Assembly (NCBI GenBank): GCA_037975125.1
Contig: JAJQOW010000021.1
Span: 1,244,501 to 1,308,500 of the forward strand
Length of the DNA stretch: 64,000 bases
Direction: 5' to 3'
Source of the DNA: Latrodectus hesperus
Lineage: Eukaryota > Arthropoda > Arachnida > Araneae > Theridiidae
How positions within the stretch are numbered: the first letter of the stretch is position 1; every line of letters starts with the position of its first letter. Of this stretch, positions 1 through 13,053 are shown piece by piece. The notes beneath the pieces were generated by a model. The model made no database searches, was not told the origin of the DNA, and saw nothing but the letters and a program-made list of their open reading frames with translations. Made by a program: the position numbers and the translations under genes.

Positions 1-1690
1 ATGGTTTTGGAAGATAGGGGGTCTAAACAAAGGCACACTCTATCAGTATACGGGATCTTATACCTATTTGACAATTCCCTGGTCAAAGTCAAAAAGGTTC
101 TCTGTGTTTTCAATGTTGGGAAAACAGGAATATATTTCTTCCAGAAACCATCATCCCTTAGAAGCCTATCAGTTTCAGGGCAGCGCTTTGTCTTCGATCT
201 GCCAAAGGTTCCAACCCAGTCTGAATTTACATTGCCTCAATAGGTGTAGATGAAGCCCCACCGAAGATAAGTCTAAGAACATTATTCTGAACAGTCTCCA
301 ATTTTTTCTGGATAGTATCTGATGCAGTAATCAGGAGCTCAGCTCCATATTCAATTGCAGGTCTGATGTAGGACTTATAGGTAGTGCAGAGTAAGTATTG
401 AGAAGCTCCCTATTTCGCTCCTGCAAGGCTTTTTAAAAGTTTACTTCTGGATTTTCCAATTTCTATCACTTCAACAGCTTGGCTATTCCAACTTAACCTT
501 GTATCCAAAGTGATGCCCAGATATTTGGCTTTAACTGTTTTACACAGACAATGGGGACTATAATATAAAATAATATCATAGGGTTTTGTATTTCAAGTAA
601 ACAGCTGGTAAAAGGTTTTATCAATGTTTACTATCATTTGATTCTCCTTAGACCAATGAAACAGTTCTCTTAAAGCCCTGTTAAGAGAAAGTTGGATGTG
701 CTGCATATCTCTGTTGGTTGACCAAACGACCAGATCATCTGCAAAAAGAAGGGCCCAAACATCCCCATCAACATCCAAAACCCTCTGGATTACATCATTT
801 ATCCTGATGTTGAACAAGATAGGGCTCAACACAGAGCCCTGAGGGAGTCCCTGTCGAGTTTGTCTGTAGGAGGAGACAGATCCACCAAACCTGGTTATGA
901 TAAATCTCTGGGTCAAAAATGATTTGATCTTACTGTACATGTTTCCACAGATTATGTCTATATTTTTCTTAAGCAGTTATCTTCTCCACACTCTATCAAA
1001 AGCGGTTTTGAAGTCTATAAAGACAGCCACGGAACTGTGTTTCTGATGAAAACTATCCTTAATAAGCTGTGTAAGTCTAGCCACCTGTTCAAAAGTATTT
1101 CTGTTTTTACAAAAGCCTGCTTGTCTATATGACAGGCAAGAATAGTTTTCCAAGTAGAATTTGAGCCTTATTGAAATCAAGCGCTCTGTCAATTTACAGG
1201 TAGTGCTTGTGAGAGAGAGAGGTCAATAGCTAGAGATATCCCCAGGGTCTTTACCACTCTTCAGGACTGGAATAACTTCGGCTTTACGCCACTGACTTGG
1301 AAGGCCCCTAGTCTAAGACATATTAATTATGTTAAGCAGTCCATCCAAAGAGCCCTCTCCCAAGTTCACCAGGAAATCTGATACAATATTATCCGGTCCG
1401 GGACTTTTACCCGCAATTGAGTTCAAATAAGGTAAATGGAGAATTGAACAAACCATCCATCTCTGGAGTTTAGCATGTCTGTGTGGGAAACCAATTCATT
1501 ATCATATATCCTATCTGAGGGATAATAATTGCTAATATTTGCATAATGTTTATTAAAAGCCCCAGCAATTTCTCTGTCTGAAGTGAGTAATTTATTGTCC
1601 AATTTAATTGGCTCTTTCCTAATATCTTTCTGATTGGTGGGCCTTTAAGGCATCCCTTCTGTAATCTGAGCCCACTAAGAAGTTATCAAA
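1..1690 (-). mobile_element. Non-LTR retrotransposon (LINE) remnant, reverse transcriptase part, decayed
   Basis: Minus-strand translation shows the reverse transcriptase palm: motif A region 'VFIDFKTAFDRVW' (about 980-1030), motif B 'QGLPQGSVLSPILF' (about 810-870) and the catalytic box 'LLFADDLVVWS' (about 720-760). Upstream of these (1300-1660) lie decayed RT N-terminal frames such as 'GKSPGPDNIVSDFLV'. Downstream, at 250-540, is the thumb region ('KYLGITLDTRLSWN', 'YKSYIRPAIEYGAELL'). Stops and frameshifts break it into pieces, so it is dead. The endonuclease and ORF1 are absent: the copy is 5'-truncated near 1680-1690, and its 3' end lies beyond the window start. The style resembles jockey/R1/I-type elements, but the exact clade is not resolved. 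Confidence 0.9.
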
Positions 1691-1786
1691 ATAAACTGCA
1701 TAATATAATAAAATATACAGAAATTATGTACAAATAGGTATGAAGCAAATTAAATCAGTAATTGCTTTTGATAATTAAGAAGAAGC

Positions 1787-1792
1787 TTTAAT
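1787..1792 (-). promoter_or_regulatory. Candidate PARN poly(A) signal (ATTAAA)
   Basis: ATTAAA on the minus strand lies about 36 bases past the PARN stop codon. It is the first poly(A)-signal variant downstream and would give a very short 3' UTR, ending before the LINE remnant that starts near 1690. No better AATAAA is seen between the stop and that element. The position is seen directly; its use is inferred. Confidence 0.4.
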
Positions 1793-1827
1793 AAAATCAA
1801 GAAGGCGGTTCAAAGTTAGCATAAATA

Positions 1828-1903
1828 CTAACCAGCATCATCAGCCTTCTCTGCTTCATTTTCATCTTCTTCAGGTATTAATTCCATGCTTTGAGGATCA
1901 CGG
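1828..1903 (-). CDS. PARN: PARN coding exon 18 (stop codon)
   Basis: Residues 550-574 and the TAG stop (1828-1830). It is an acidic tail, 'MELIPEEDENEAEKADDAG'. The split Gly550 codon (GG plus C) joins exon 17 cleanly. The acceptor is ATAACAG. The tail is less conserved than the core, so this exon rests on phase, the acceptor and the stop. Confidence 0.88.
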
Positions 1904-4900
1904 CTGTTATAAAAGATTTTATAAAATAAATTAATAGATAATTACATATTATGTTTTACTAGGTATGCTTTCTTTTCTATAAATTATAACTGTATCACTG
2001 GACTAAATTTTAAAAAAAATTAAAATTGAGATTTGAGTTCACTGACAAATATGAAGTTTTCAGAGTAAAATGCACACATAAATTTATCTTGAAAAACAAA
2101 TTTGTCAAATTACATAAATCCCATAACTACAGAAATCTGATTTAAGAAAAATTGAATTACTCTTAACAATATGTTTTAGTAAAATCTGCAAACTTCAATA
2201 ATTTTAGATTCCTGTTTTTCGTTTCTAGAATTTTCTTTTTGCTAATATCGTATGATTTATATTGAAAATTTGTTTTTCATTCATCTTCAGTCTAGTTTCC
2301 TCTAGTGTTTCATGATAGCTTTTAAGAAACCTTTAAGAATTTTGAGATACATCAGCATTTTTTATACTATGGATCTCTATACTTGGAATTTTAATATTAT
2401 AATCTCCAGATTATAAATATTAGTTATGTACATATAACTTTGTTCCAAGAAATAAATCTTGTTCAAGTAGATTTTTTTCACAAAAAATTTTCTTTATAAA
2501 TTTATTAACTGTTGCACTGTCATATAATATGTGAAATGTCTTTCAACAATATGCTAAAGCTTTTGATAATCTTGACTATCAAGAATAAAAGGAAGATAAA
2601 TATAACTGAATCTATCTAAAAAGAGCATTCCAAAAAAAAAAACTTACTAAATAAAATTAGTAAATGAAGTTCACAATTTGTTACACACAGAATAATCTCA
2701 AATCTTTGCCTTGAAAGAACAAATGAATTTTATAGCAAGAACATTATAAAAGTAGATTTTTTTAACTTAGATAAATATTATGATATAATTTGTTACTTAG
2801 AAAAATTTCATTCTTATGAAATTTAATAAAAGTATTTTAAAAATAGAAAAATAATATTTTTGTTTTTTAATTTACCCTTCACTTCTAATTTTTCTTTTAG
2901 GTCCTGTAGAAGGACTAGCAGGAGGAGCAGGTTTCTTAAGTTCAACATTTTTTAGTGAAGACTGTTGATTAACCCATTTTTGATAATCAGCATATGTACG
3001 TACACTATACATTTTGCTTTTTTTATTCAACAAGCCATTTTTAGCTAGAAAATAAAAAAGTAAATTAAGACACAAAAATATATGTTTCATTGTTAACTCT
3101 TTTAAAGCAGCAAAATGACAAAATTTAGCAATTGAAATAATACAATAAAATGAATAGAATATATTTAAAATGTTGCTTGTATTTGCGATAGATTTTATAT
3201 GCATAACATTACACATACATAAATATTACAGATGTAAATTAAATGTACAAACATTTTTGTTTCAAAAGTTATACATATTAAAAACTATATATGGTATATT
3301 GATTAGAATATTACACATAATATATATTTGAAATTAAAGATTAAAATATTACAATTTTATTTATTAAAAGTTGACAGTATTCTATTTCATATCAAAATAA
3401 TTGGTCACTGAATCAAACAGCATTATAATAACTTAAATTTTATATTTAATTGTATAGGAAGGAAAAAAAATAAAATTGTTAAATAACATGCTTTTGAAAA
3501 CTCACCACTAACAGAATTTGCTGGATTTTTAAGAGCAACTAATGCTGATACATCATCTAACCAATTAACATAAATATCTCCTGAAATAATATTGTGTAAA
3601 ATTTATAATACAAGTAAAAAACGTTTCATTTGTTAATTTCATTATTAAATGTATTTATAAATAAAAAGTAAAGAATAAGCAACCATTTTAAGAATTACCA
3701 TAGGGTAGAAATAATTCTACAAGATCCACTGTTTTCCACTCTTGGGGGAAACTTACGTAAAATACATTGTCTCTATTAGGATTTGCTGAAAACAAAAATG
3801 TTTTTATAAAAAGTTGCCTGAATTATTTAACTGCATAAGATAATATAAAAAAAGACATGTCTAATAATAAAAATTTATTATATAAATAGAATCTCTTAAT
3901 TACTAATTTTAATCATTCCTTTTAATTTATTTTTATATAACTAGAATGTGTTAACTTAAGTAGACACAAATTACAACATAAACTAGTGTTTATTATTATT
4001 GTTATTATTTCTGATAGCAGATTAGAAGATAACTAGTCAGAATAACAAACATTAAAACTAGAACAAGGACAAAAGTAACTAGAACACTGATAACAAAACT
4101 GAAAGAAAAGCCTATAAATTGTTCATCTTGTGCTCTCTAGTATCTCTCACATAAGTGTCTTGAGTTCAGAGCAGGGAAATTACTCAAATGCCCATTTCCT
4201 CACGCATGATGCACAGTTGGCAAAGAAGTGTTGATATTTTTCTATGCTATAAATATTTAGAGGAGAATAGACAAAAATATTTAGAAGACGTGGTTAGTAG
4301 CAAGACAAATATGGCAACAGATCTGTCCCCAGACCAAAATAAAATATTGGTGATTTCAGTGATTTTTTTTGAGGGGGAGGGGTCTTGGCCTTTTTTTTTA
4401 TGTTTTAAAAATTGTCTTTAAAAGATTTTTTTTAATCTACCATTCAGCGGTATAAAAAAGAATTGGTTTATTTTCTATTTTTACAATTTTTGTTGCTTTT
4501 ATTGTCAGGGAATCAGCTGTTTCATTTCGCTGCAATCCAGAGTGTGCTGCAATATACACTGCATTGCAACCTTTTTATGGTTTCCAATTAAATCCTTGAG
4601 AGCCAGACAAATCTTTAAAATATCAGATGACAAAGAAGAGCAAGCAATAACCAGAAAGGCAACACTAAAACTGACATTGCAGCTGTGACAAAGAAATTTG
4701 AATAGCTGAAATCTCTGCATCTAAGACTGTTCTATAACTTATGACAGAAGCATAGAGACACTAGAAGCCAGCACTACCATTGATACAGTCAGCTAACATG
4801 GAGCCATCTGTAAACATGTACAGCCACTTGTCTTTTGGTACAATTCATGTATGGTATCAATGGCTATGGTTTTTAGAATTAGATGTCTTGATTCTTTCTA

Positions 4901-7900
4901 GGTACTTCACTTGATAGGTTTATCCTGACCATGTATTTTCTTCAGTTAAACTTTGTGACTTGATGATATTTTCCATTGCCCAGTTCAATCTTAGTGGTTG
5001 TTTCATCCCAAAAACTTTCTAAAGGAAGCTATCTTGAGTTTTAAGGTTCTGTGTAGATGATGACAAAGAACTATTCCAAAGAGAAATTTTCCAATATAAT
5101 ATTAGTACCCTCTCTTCTGTAACTGATTTAATGCTCATATGTCAGGTTAAATTAGTGACTTTAAAGTTGACATTTTCTACAGTATATTAACTTCCATTCA
5201 TAAACCTTCATAAAGTTATTTTTTGTGGAAAAAAATATCACAGCAATTAAAATGCTTTGAATAAAACATACTAAGGGAGAAATGGCTACTTATGAATAGA
5301 AACTTAATTATATGCTCCAAACTAAAATTTGTTATGAGAAGAATTGTGGTTAATGGAATTATAGTAGAATAATTTTATTAAGTATATTAAAATATGAAAA
5401 TTATCACATGAATTTGTGTAGGAAGTTTTAACTCTTACTACTAAATACCTTAAGTTACTTTGTCACGGACTATTCATAGAAGTCATAATTCATAAACATA
5501 AAGAGGTACATTTAAAGTATTATTTTTAATTAAAATAAGCAGAATTGATTTCCTCAGTACTAATTAAGAGAATAAATTATAATAATTTTCAAAAATCTGT
5601 TTAAAAATTTAAAAAAAATATTAAATATGCACATATCTATTCACAGATAAAACTTCTATAATAAATTAAAGCAATAACAATTATTTTAAAACAATTATAA
5701 AAAAAATAAAATTTTAAATTATTATAAGGAAAAAAATAATAGACTAGATTTAATGCATCCAGGATACAAATAGGGTAAATATAAACATTTCTGTTTACTT
5801 AGAGTAACATTAAAAGATACAAAACAAATACTATACATACGATCAGGTCCACATATATTCAAAGAAGTAATATCAAAATGTCGTGGGACAAAAAACCTAA
5901 ATGAAATTTTAAAATAAAATATCAGGAAAGAGAACTAGATAGATATAAATAAGAAATAGTATTAGTTTTGGAAATCTTATCGCATAATAAAATAATTAAA
6001 TTAAATAATAAATACATTAAATTTAGAAGTTTGGCAAATGCTAACAATAAACAATTTACTATAACACAACTTAATATTTTATGTGTCTCACGGAATATAA
6101 ATATTTTTATATAGTAGAGTAATATTAATATAAATATAAATTATATTAATTTTACTCAACAATTAAAATGGAAAAGAAAAAGAATCTGCAGTTTTTCTCA
6201 AAATATTGTGAGAAATTATCTAAATTAAATAAATTTCATTGAAAGAAACTTACTTAAATTTTATCATAATTTTCTTTTTACAATTAGATAATCTTACAAA
6301 ACACATAAAAATATGTTTTGAAGAAAAAGCAAATTTTTTCTTCTAATTACTAAGTAAATAAGTCATACATAAAATAAATGAATCTAATAAATAAAAATAC
6401 ATTTTCATTAAAATAGCCAAATATTTTAATCTTGCTACAGTATAGATTAATTTTAAAAAATCTGTTCAGTATTATGATTAACATAGAAAACAAAGTGTAA
6501 CATATAAATATCTATAACATATAAATATCTATAAATTATGATCAAAATGATAGAAATTTGAAATCAAATATTTAAAAAATTAATTATAATTAATATATTA
6601 ATAAAAATCAATTTTAAGAAATTGATTTTTACTCAAAAAAGAGTAAAGAAAAAAAGAGTTTTTAGTATAATTATACATTTTTTTATAAATTTTATATATT
6701 TAAGCTACAGTTAAAGCATAAACATAAGAAAAATAAAAAGAAAGAAAGAGGAGTGGATTTCAATGATCTAAATTTAATGTGATTAAATATCATATCGACA
6801 CAAATAATCACTTTAGAAATTTAAAATGTAGCATATTTGATGCTTATGCCATGGTGAATATGAAAACAAAAATCTTGTGATAACATATCCACTTCAGCCA
6901 AAATATTTACTAATTTTAGAATAGCAAAACATAGCATAATTTTTGAAGTGTTAAAGAAGGCTTTCAATGAAATTTACTAAAATTAGCAAGAACATGATTT
7001 CACTAAATAACAAAAATTAAAAATACAGTGAAAAATCTCATATAAATTTTTCATAGTATTGTATTGTAGAAAATTAAACACATACCTGTTAACATAAGGA
7101 GCCAAAACTTTTGAATGAACATCAACATGCTCAAGATTCTCAGAATGGGACAGTGATTCTATTAAAGAATTTTATGAAAATAAATTGTAGATTAATGGGA
7201 TTCTTACAATAAAATTAATTTAACACTGATACTCAAAAATACAGTCAAAATCTTATTTTCATATTTACCCAGTTTTGTAGCAAGCCCTATGAATGAAAGT
7301 CCACATAGAAATGCATCAAATCCTGCTTCATGGCATCGTTCTTCAGATAAGTCATAACCACGGAAGCCATTATCAGGATCTTAATAAAAGAAAACAAACA
7401 TTATCAAGATAAGCAAGTTAATATATCAAGTTTATCAGAGAGACTAAAAAAGCTTTTTATTAAAGTTAATTCACATTAAGGAGAATAACTGAAAAATCAA
7501 ATGATTATTTTTAAAATGGGCAATTAAAATCGGAATCAGTTAAAATATTCAGTTTTTTAGTTTGTTTAGTTTCTTGAAAGTCAGTTAAAATCACAATTTG
7601 AAAAACAAATTATTTTCTTCTTTGCAAATAATCAAAGTAAAAAAAAACAATTGTACAGTCTTAATTGATAAAATTATTTCAGAAGATTATTTACAAGATC
7701 CATATTAACTACTGAATGTGTACATAATATTTACTTCGCACACTGAGAAAAATCCCAAATGAAATAAAGATAAATATGATTTACAAATATATATATCCTG
7801 CTTGATTTTTGATATTAGGCAAGCTGCCCATTTTAGTATCAAAATTTAGCATAAATCATAGAAAATAATCAATTTAAATAGCATAGTTTTTTAAATTAAA

Positions 7901-10900
7901 GCATTTCAGAAAATTCATTTATATATGCAGTAGAATTCCAATTATCCGCATTATATCTATATGAATCGCTAATCATCCGAATCACTTTTAGTATTTCATA
8001 AAAAATAAATTAGACTGAAGAAAAGGAGGAAAATGAGAAAAACCCAAGAAAAGAAAAAGAGAAGAGAAAAGGATGTGTCCCTTAAGAAATATAGAAGCAT
8101 TTTTTGAACTCCAAAATCTCCAGCACTAACTTCTGAATAGTCTGGATATTCAGAAGTCAGTACTGAAACTATAGAAGAATGGACTATAAGTCATATAGAT
8201 TTCAAATTATAGAGGATGGTAAACTTGTTGAAACTGTTTAAAAAAATGGTATTAATGTCCAAATCGAAGCAGACATAAGACCATCAACAATGAGAGCGAT
8301 CACATGCAAATTCTCAAGTCAAGTGGATGCACAATTTGGATAATGGATGAAGACAAACAAACATTTTACTTTGACCGAGATGTTCAGTAGCAGATGATTT
8401 TCATTTACAGCACTGTACATACATATATTAATATGCAACATTTGTAAACACCTTAACATGTAAAAGTGTTACCTTTTCATTTAATTGATTAAAAGCTCTT
8501 AAAGAAAAACGAAGTTTTTTCCCAATTTCTACTTACTATAATTGAAATAGAACTTTTTAAAAAAAATTCAATTATTCAAATTTTTGATTATCTGAATGGG
8601 GTCTGATCCCAATTGATTCAGATAATTGGAGATTTACTGTATTATATAACATACAGAATAAATTGAGAAACTGGACGTAGATAAGGAAGCCATATCTATG
8701 AATATACACATGACTTTTAATACTCAATTTATATAATTTTTTGCCCTTTATCTCAAATATAATTTTATTACAAAATAATTTTAATGCTTATGATTCACAA
8801 CTTTAATTTGAATTACATTTAAGTTTGAGCAATTAACTAAGCAGAGTTTAAATGTAAGAAATAAAATCAATTAAATTTTTAACAAAGAATCTGGGTTTAA
8901 TCAATGTATAATTAGTTATAGATGGATTAATATTTTACAACTTAATGTAAATTTTTTTTCCATTTTTATTAACATGAAAAATAATATTTCCTACAAAAAT
9001 GTTATTTAAAATATCATTTTATTTCAATATAAGAAATTTTGTAAATAAAATAAACATTTTTGCCCCTTTTTTTCACAAATAATGTAGAATTCAATTAATT
9101 AAGCATTTTATATTTTTTATGTAATTTTTACTTAATATTAAATATAATTTTTTTAAACTAAGGAAGATTAAAAAATAGTTGATTAACACACTTCCAAATA
9201 TAATTTAGTAAGTTCGCTACCTGTACGCATTGGATTTTAAAAACTTTTAAAAAAAGAAATCAACAATATTAAATAAACAGTTTTATTTAAGAAATTCGAA
9301 AGAAATATGAGAGTTGTAGAAATGCTCTGTTCAAAGACACCATTTACAAGAGTTTTAAAATGCTTAGTGATCATTGATAGAAACTGATGATACATAAATG
9401 GATGAAATTTGTAGTAAACACACTGAGATAATTTTTTGAAACATTAAAATTATTTAATAAAAATTTCAAACTAACTGGATGCAAAGATTAAAAAGTGCTC
9501 TTTTTAGGTATATGAAAATTCAAGTAATCTGTATTTCCCTAAAGAAGAAAAATCTGAAGTGAAACAAAAAGAAGCATAATTTACAATAATACAGTCTAGC
9601 TCTGGTAAATACTAGACAAGTTGGCTATCTTAGTATTAAAACTCAATATAAATGATAGTAAATAATTGAATACTAGGATTTAAATTAAAGACCTTCAAAA
9701 TTTAAAAACAGCTTTGTTTACATTGCATAAGTATTTTTATAAAAATGTGAGGAACATAACATTTATAAGGAAAGCAATGACAAAATATCATGGACTATAA
9801 TTGTGCTGATTTTTTTTATCACAGTACAATATTTTTTTGCACATGAGATGTAATATACACATAAACTACTATGTAAAGTGGATTCTGATGCACGACAATA
9901 ACCCACTTTCATGAAAGGATTTAAATCTATAAAGTGTTGGACTGAAGGCCAAAGGGATAACCATTTAACAATTGGCTTGGAAAGATTAAAGTAAAATCAT
10001 GTGACAAAAATAATTCATTAAAAAAATCTCTGTTTATAATTTAGGAGGGGAAGGAGCCTCACAAAAACTTTATTTGAAATTCTATAAAAATTATAAGTTC
10101 CGATTATGAAGTTCACAAGATTTTTGTATCAAACTATAACACAAAAATTTTTATTGAAAAGACGTTTTTTATTTACATTGAGGAAGAAAACATGAAGTTT
10201 ATAAATCTGAAATACTGTTTCAAAATTTAAAGAACGCAAGATATATTATTAAATACTGAATATCATAAATAAAATATTGGTGACTTTGACTTAGTAATAT
10301 TAGAACAATAATAGATGTATTACAAATATACTTAAATACATTTAAAATAAATATTCTTTTCAACACATTTTGATGAAATTATTTGCGAAGAAAAAATTTA
10401 ATCAAAAACTGTTTAATGAAAATTTTTTTAAATTTTGTTATTCAAAATCAAGAAAATTAGATAAATAACTCAACATTAATTTTATTAACAAATTTAAAAT
10501 TGAAATGAAAAATTTTCTAAAACTTTTTTATTGAATATGTAATTAAATTTTTGTTTCACAAAACTACTTTGTAATTCTCATTTAAAATTTAATGTATCGA
10601 GACATTCATTAAGTACCTGTATTAAATATTAAAATTTATATGAAGATAAGCAGAATAGAGACAACTTACAATATGTCAAAGAATGACATTTAAATTCAAA
10701 AGAAATAATAAAAATAGTTACCAATTTTTGGAAGGTTAAATAATTTGCCCTGGACTTGTTTAGATACACTTGAAAGTGTTGATGATTCAATGAAAGGCTA
10801 GAACATAAAGAATTTCTGTATAATTTACAGTACATAATATTTTTTATAAATATAATAAGCTAATTTGTAAATATCATAATATTGATTAAAACTCTGAAAA

Positions 10901-12979
10901 AGTGCAATACATAAAATGTATAAACAATTGTATTGAATGAATAAATAAAGTTTTAATAATAATTTTATGAAATAAACTTTTGCAATAATAATATATTTCA
11001 ATAACTCTTAGGATTTTCAATACTTATTTTTATGATATAATAGTAAATTTTGCTTCACTGAGCGTTTCAGCATATACAAAAAGCATACAAGGTATCCATT
11101 ATTTTTAAAAATTCCCTAAAATATATATTAAAAGCAGATCAAAGTAACTAGTAATCCTTTTTACTAATAAAAATCACTTTGCTGCATAATAAGTGGAAGT
11201 ATTAGAGCCAGAATATACCTTTAATTTTTCACATGAAGCTAGATATTTTGTGTCTACCATCATAGGAAATACTTCATGGAGCATTTCTTTAAATTCTTGC
11301 AAATCCTATAAAATAAAAAATGATACAATAAGTTGTAAGGACAAAAATTTCTATAAAAGAGTAAATTACAAGTTAAAATTTTGTTTTAATAGTTTCTTTT
11401 AAATTATTTTTTGTTTAGCTTTATTTATATCAACATCATATTTACTATTAACATGAAAAGAATAAAATTCTTCTTCATATTGAAATTACTTAGCTATGAA
11501 AACACTAAAAGTATGTTTTCTTAAGTTTCACAGTAAAGATTGTGAATGTTAAAATTTTTTATTAAATATTTCATCAAATAAAATAGAAAATTTTATACAG
11601 TGGATTTCCTCCCACAATTTGAATAACACTTCAACATTCAATTTATAATCAATATACAATGCATAAAAAATGCACAATTAAGAAATTTTTTTTATTTCAT
11701 TAAGACTCAAAAGAAGGTACCTATAGATCATACTAATATCTCAAATTTATACACTGCAAATAAGTAATCACACATGAAAGATCACACTAATTTTTCTATT
11801 TATTTGATTGAAAGCTTTGAATAATCTGCTTTAATTGTAATAAATACATTATTTTTTTTAAAGAAATAAAGTCATCAATGTAGTAAAAGTAATGCTTTTC
11901 AATCAAATATATTATCACCTATTTTTCAACATAAAATAGTTGCAATAAATATTAAGTATGTTCTGTTAATTTTTCTCTAACACATTTTAAATATTTTTAA
12001 GAAATTTTTATAGCTACTATTGTCAGATAGTTTAACTATAAATCAGTAGCTTTTTTACTTCAAAACATTGTGTTCATACAATGAAATCATAGCAGCAAAT
12101 ATTGATGTTTTCTCATTTATCATTAGAAATACTATGCTTTTCCTAATAACAAGAGTTTTTTTAATATATTAGTTTTTACTTCTTTATAAACAAAGAAGTA
12201 CTTTTGTAATCATCAAAATATTAAAAAATATTTTCGCTTTACAGTACTGAAATTAAATAAAACCTATTCCTCTTTTTAAGTCTGTTCCATTTTATAAAAG
12301 TTAGAGCTAATCATATCTAACTATACAACTAAAATTCATGTGCTTCCTGCTTTGACGTATTTCCCAAGCCTCTTATTGGAAGAAGTGATCATGCAATAAA
12401 AATATTTTAATTAATAGCACTTATTTTAAATACATATTGATATAGTATAATCCTTTTGCATTTGCATTTAACTACCTCATTACTTACGAACATAATTTTT
12501 CTAGTTAGAAATTTTAATCAAAATAAATACACAAAAAAGGCAATAGATTTAAAATTTACTTTGATAAGCCATTTATAATTTATTTCATATTATTGCATTT
12601 TTTGTAAAGAGGAAATGCATACTTAGCATAAATAAATAGCAGTATTTATTAGTATCATATTTATGTTACACATATTTAATGAAATTTAAAAAAATTTGAT
12701 GAATTTTCCCAGATTATGCAAATTAAAAATATTTAACATCAGAAGCAAATAGAAATAAAATAATTTTTTTATTAATAGTAAAAATATTTTATAGCATATG
12801 CATGTATGTATTTTTGTAAAAGCAAAGAGGTTATAATATTGACAACCATGTTTTAATCATTAAATATCAATGAATCAGAAAATTTGAATAGTTAACTAAA
12901 GGAGAATATACCATGGTAGGAAGAAATTCTTAATAATATTGTAAAGAAAAATATAAGTTTATAATAGCAGTCAAATTCC

Positions 12980-13053
<74 letters not shown>

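Noticed and set aside
4188..4421. 77-codon plus-strand frame in PARN intron 14
   Set aside because: No family resemblance; it crosses poly-T tracts and lies antisense to the host gene.
9885..10000. Possible transposase trace ('MHDNNP' on the plus strand) in PARN intron 11
   Set aside because: Too short and followed by stops without any further conserved block.
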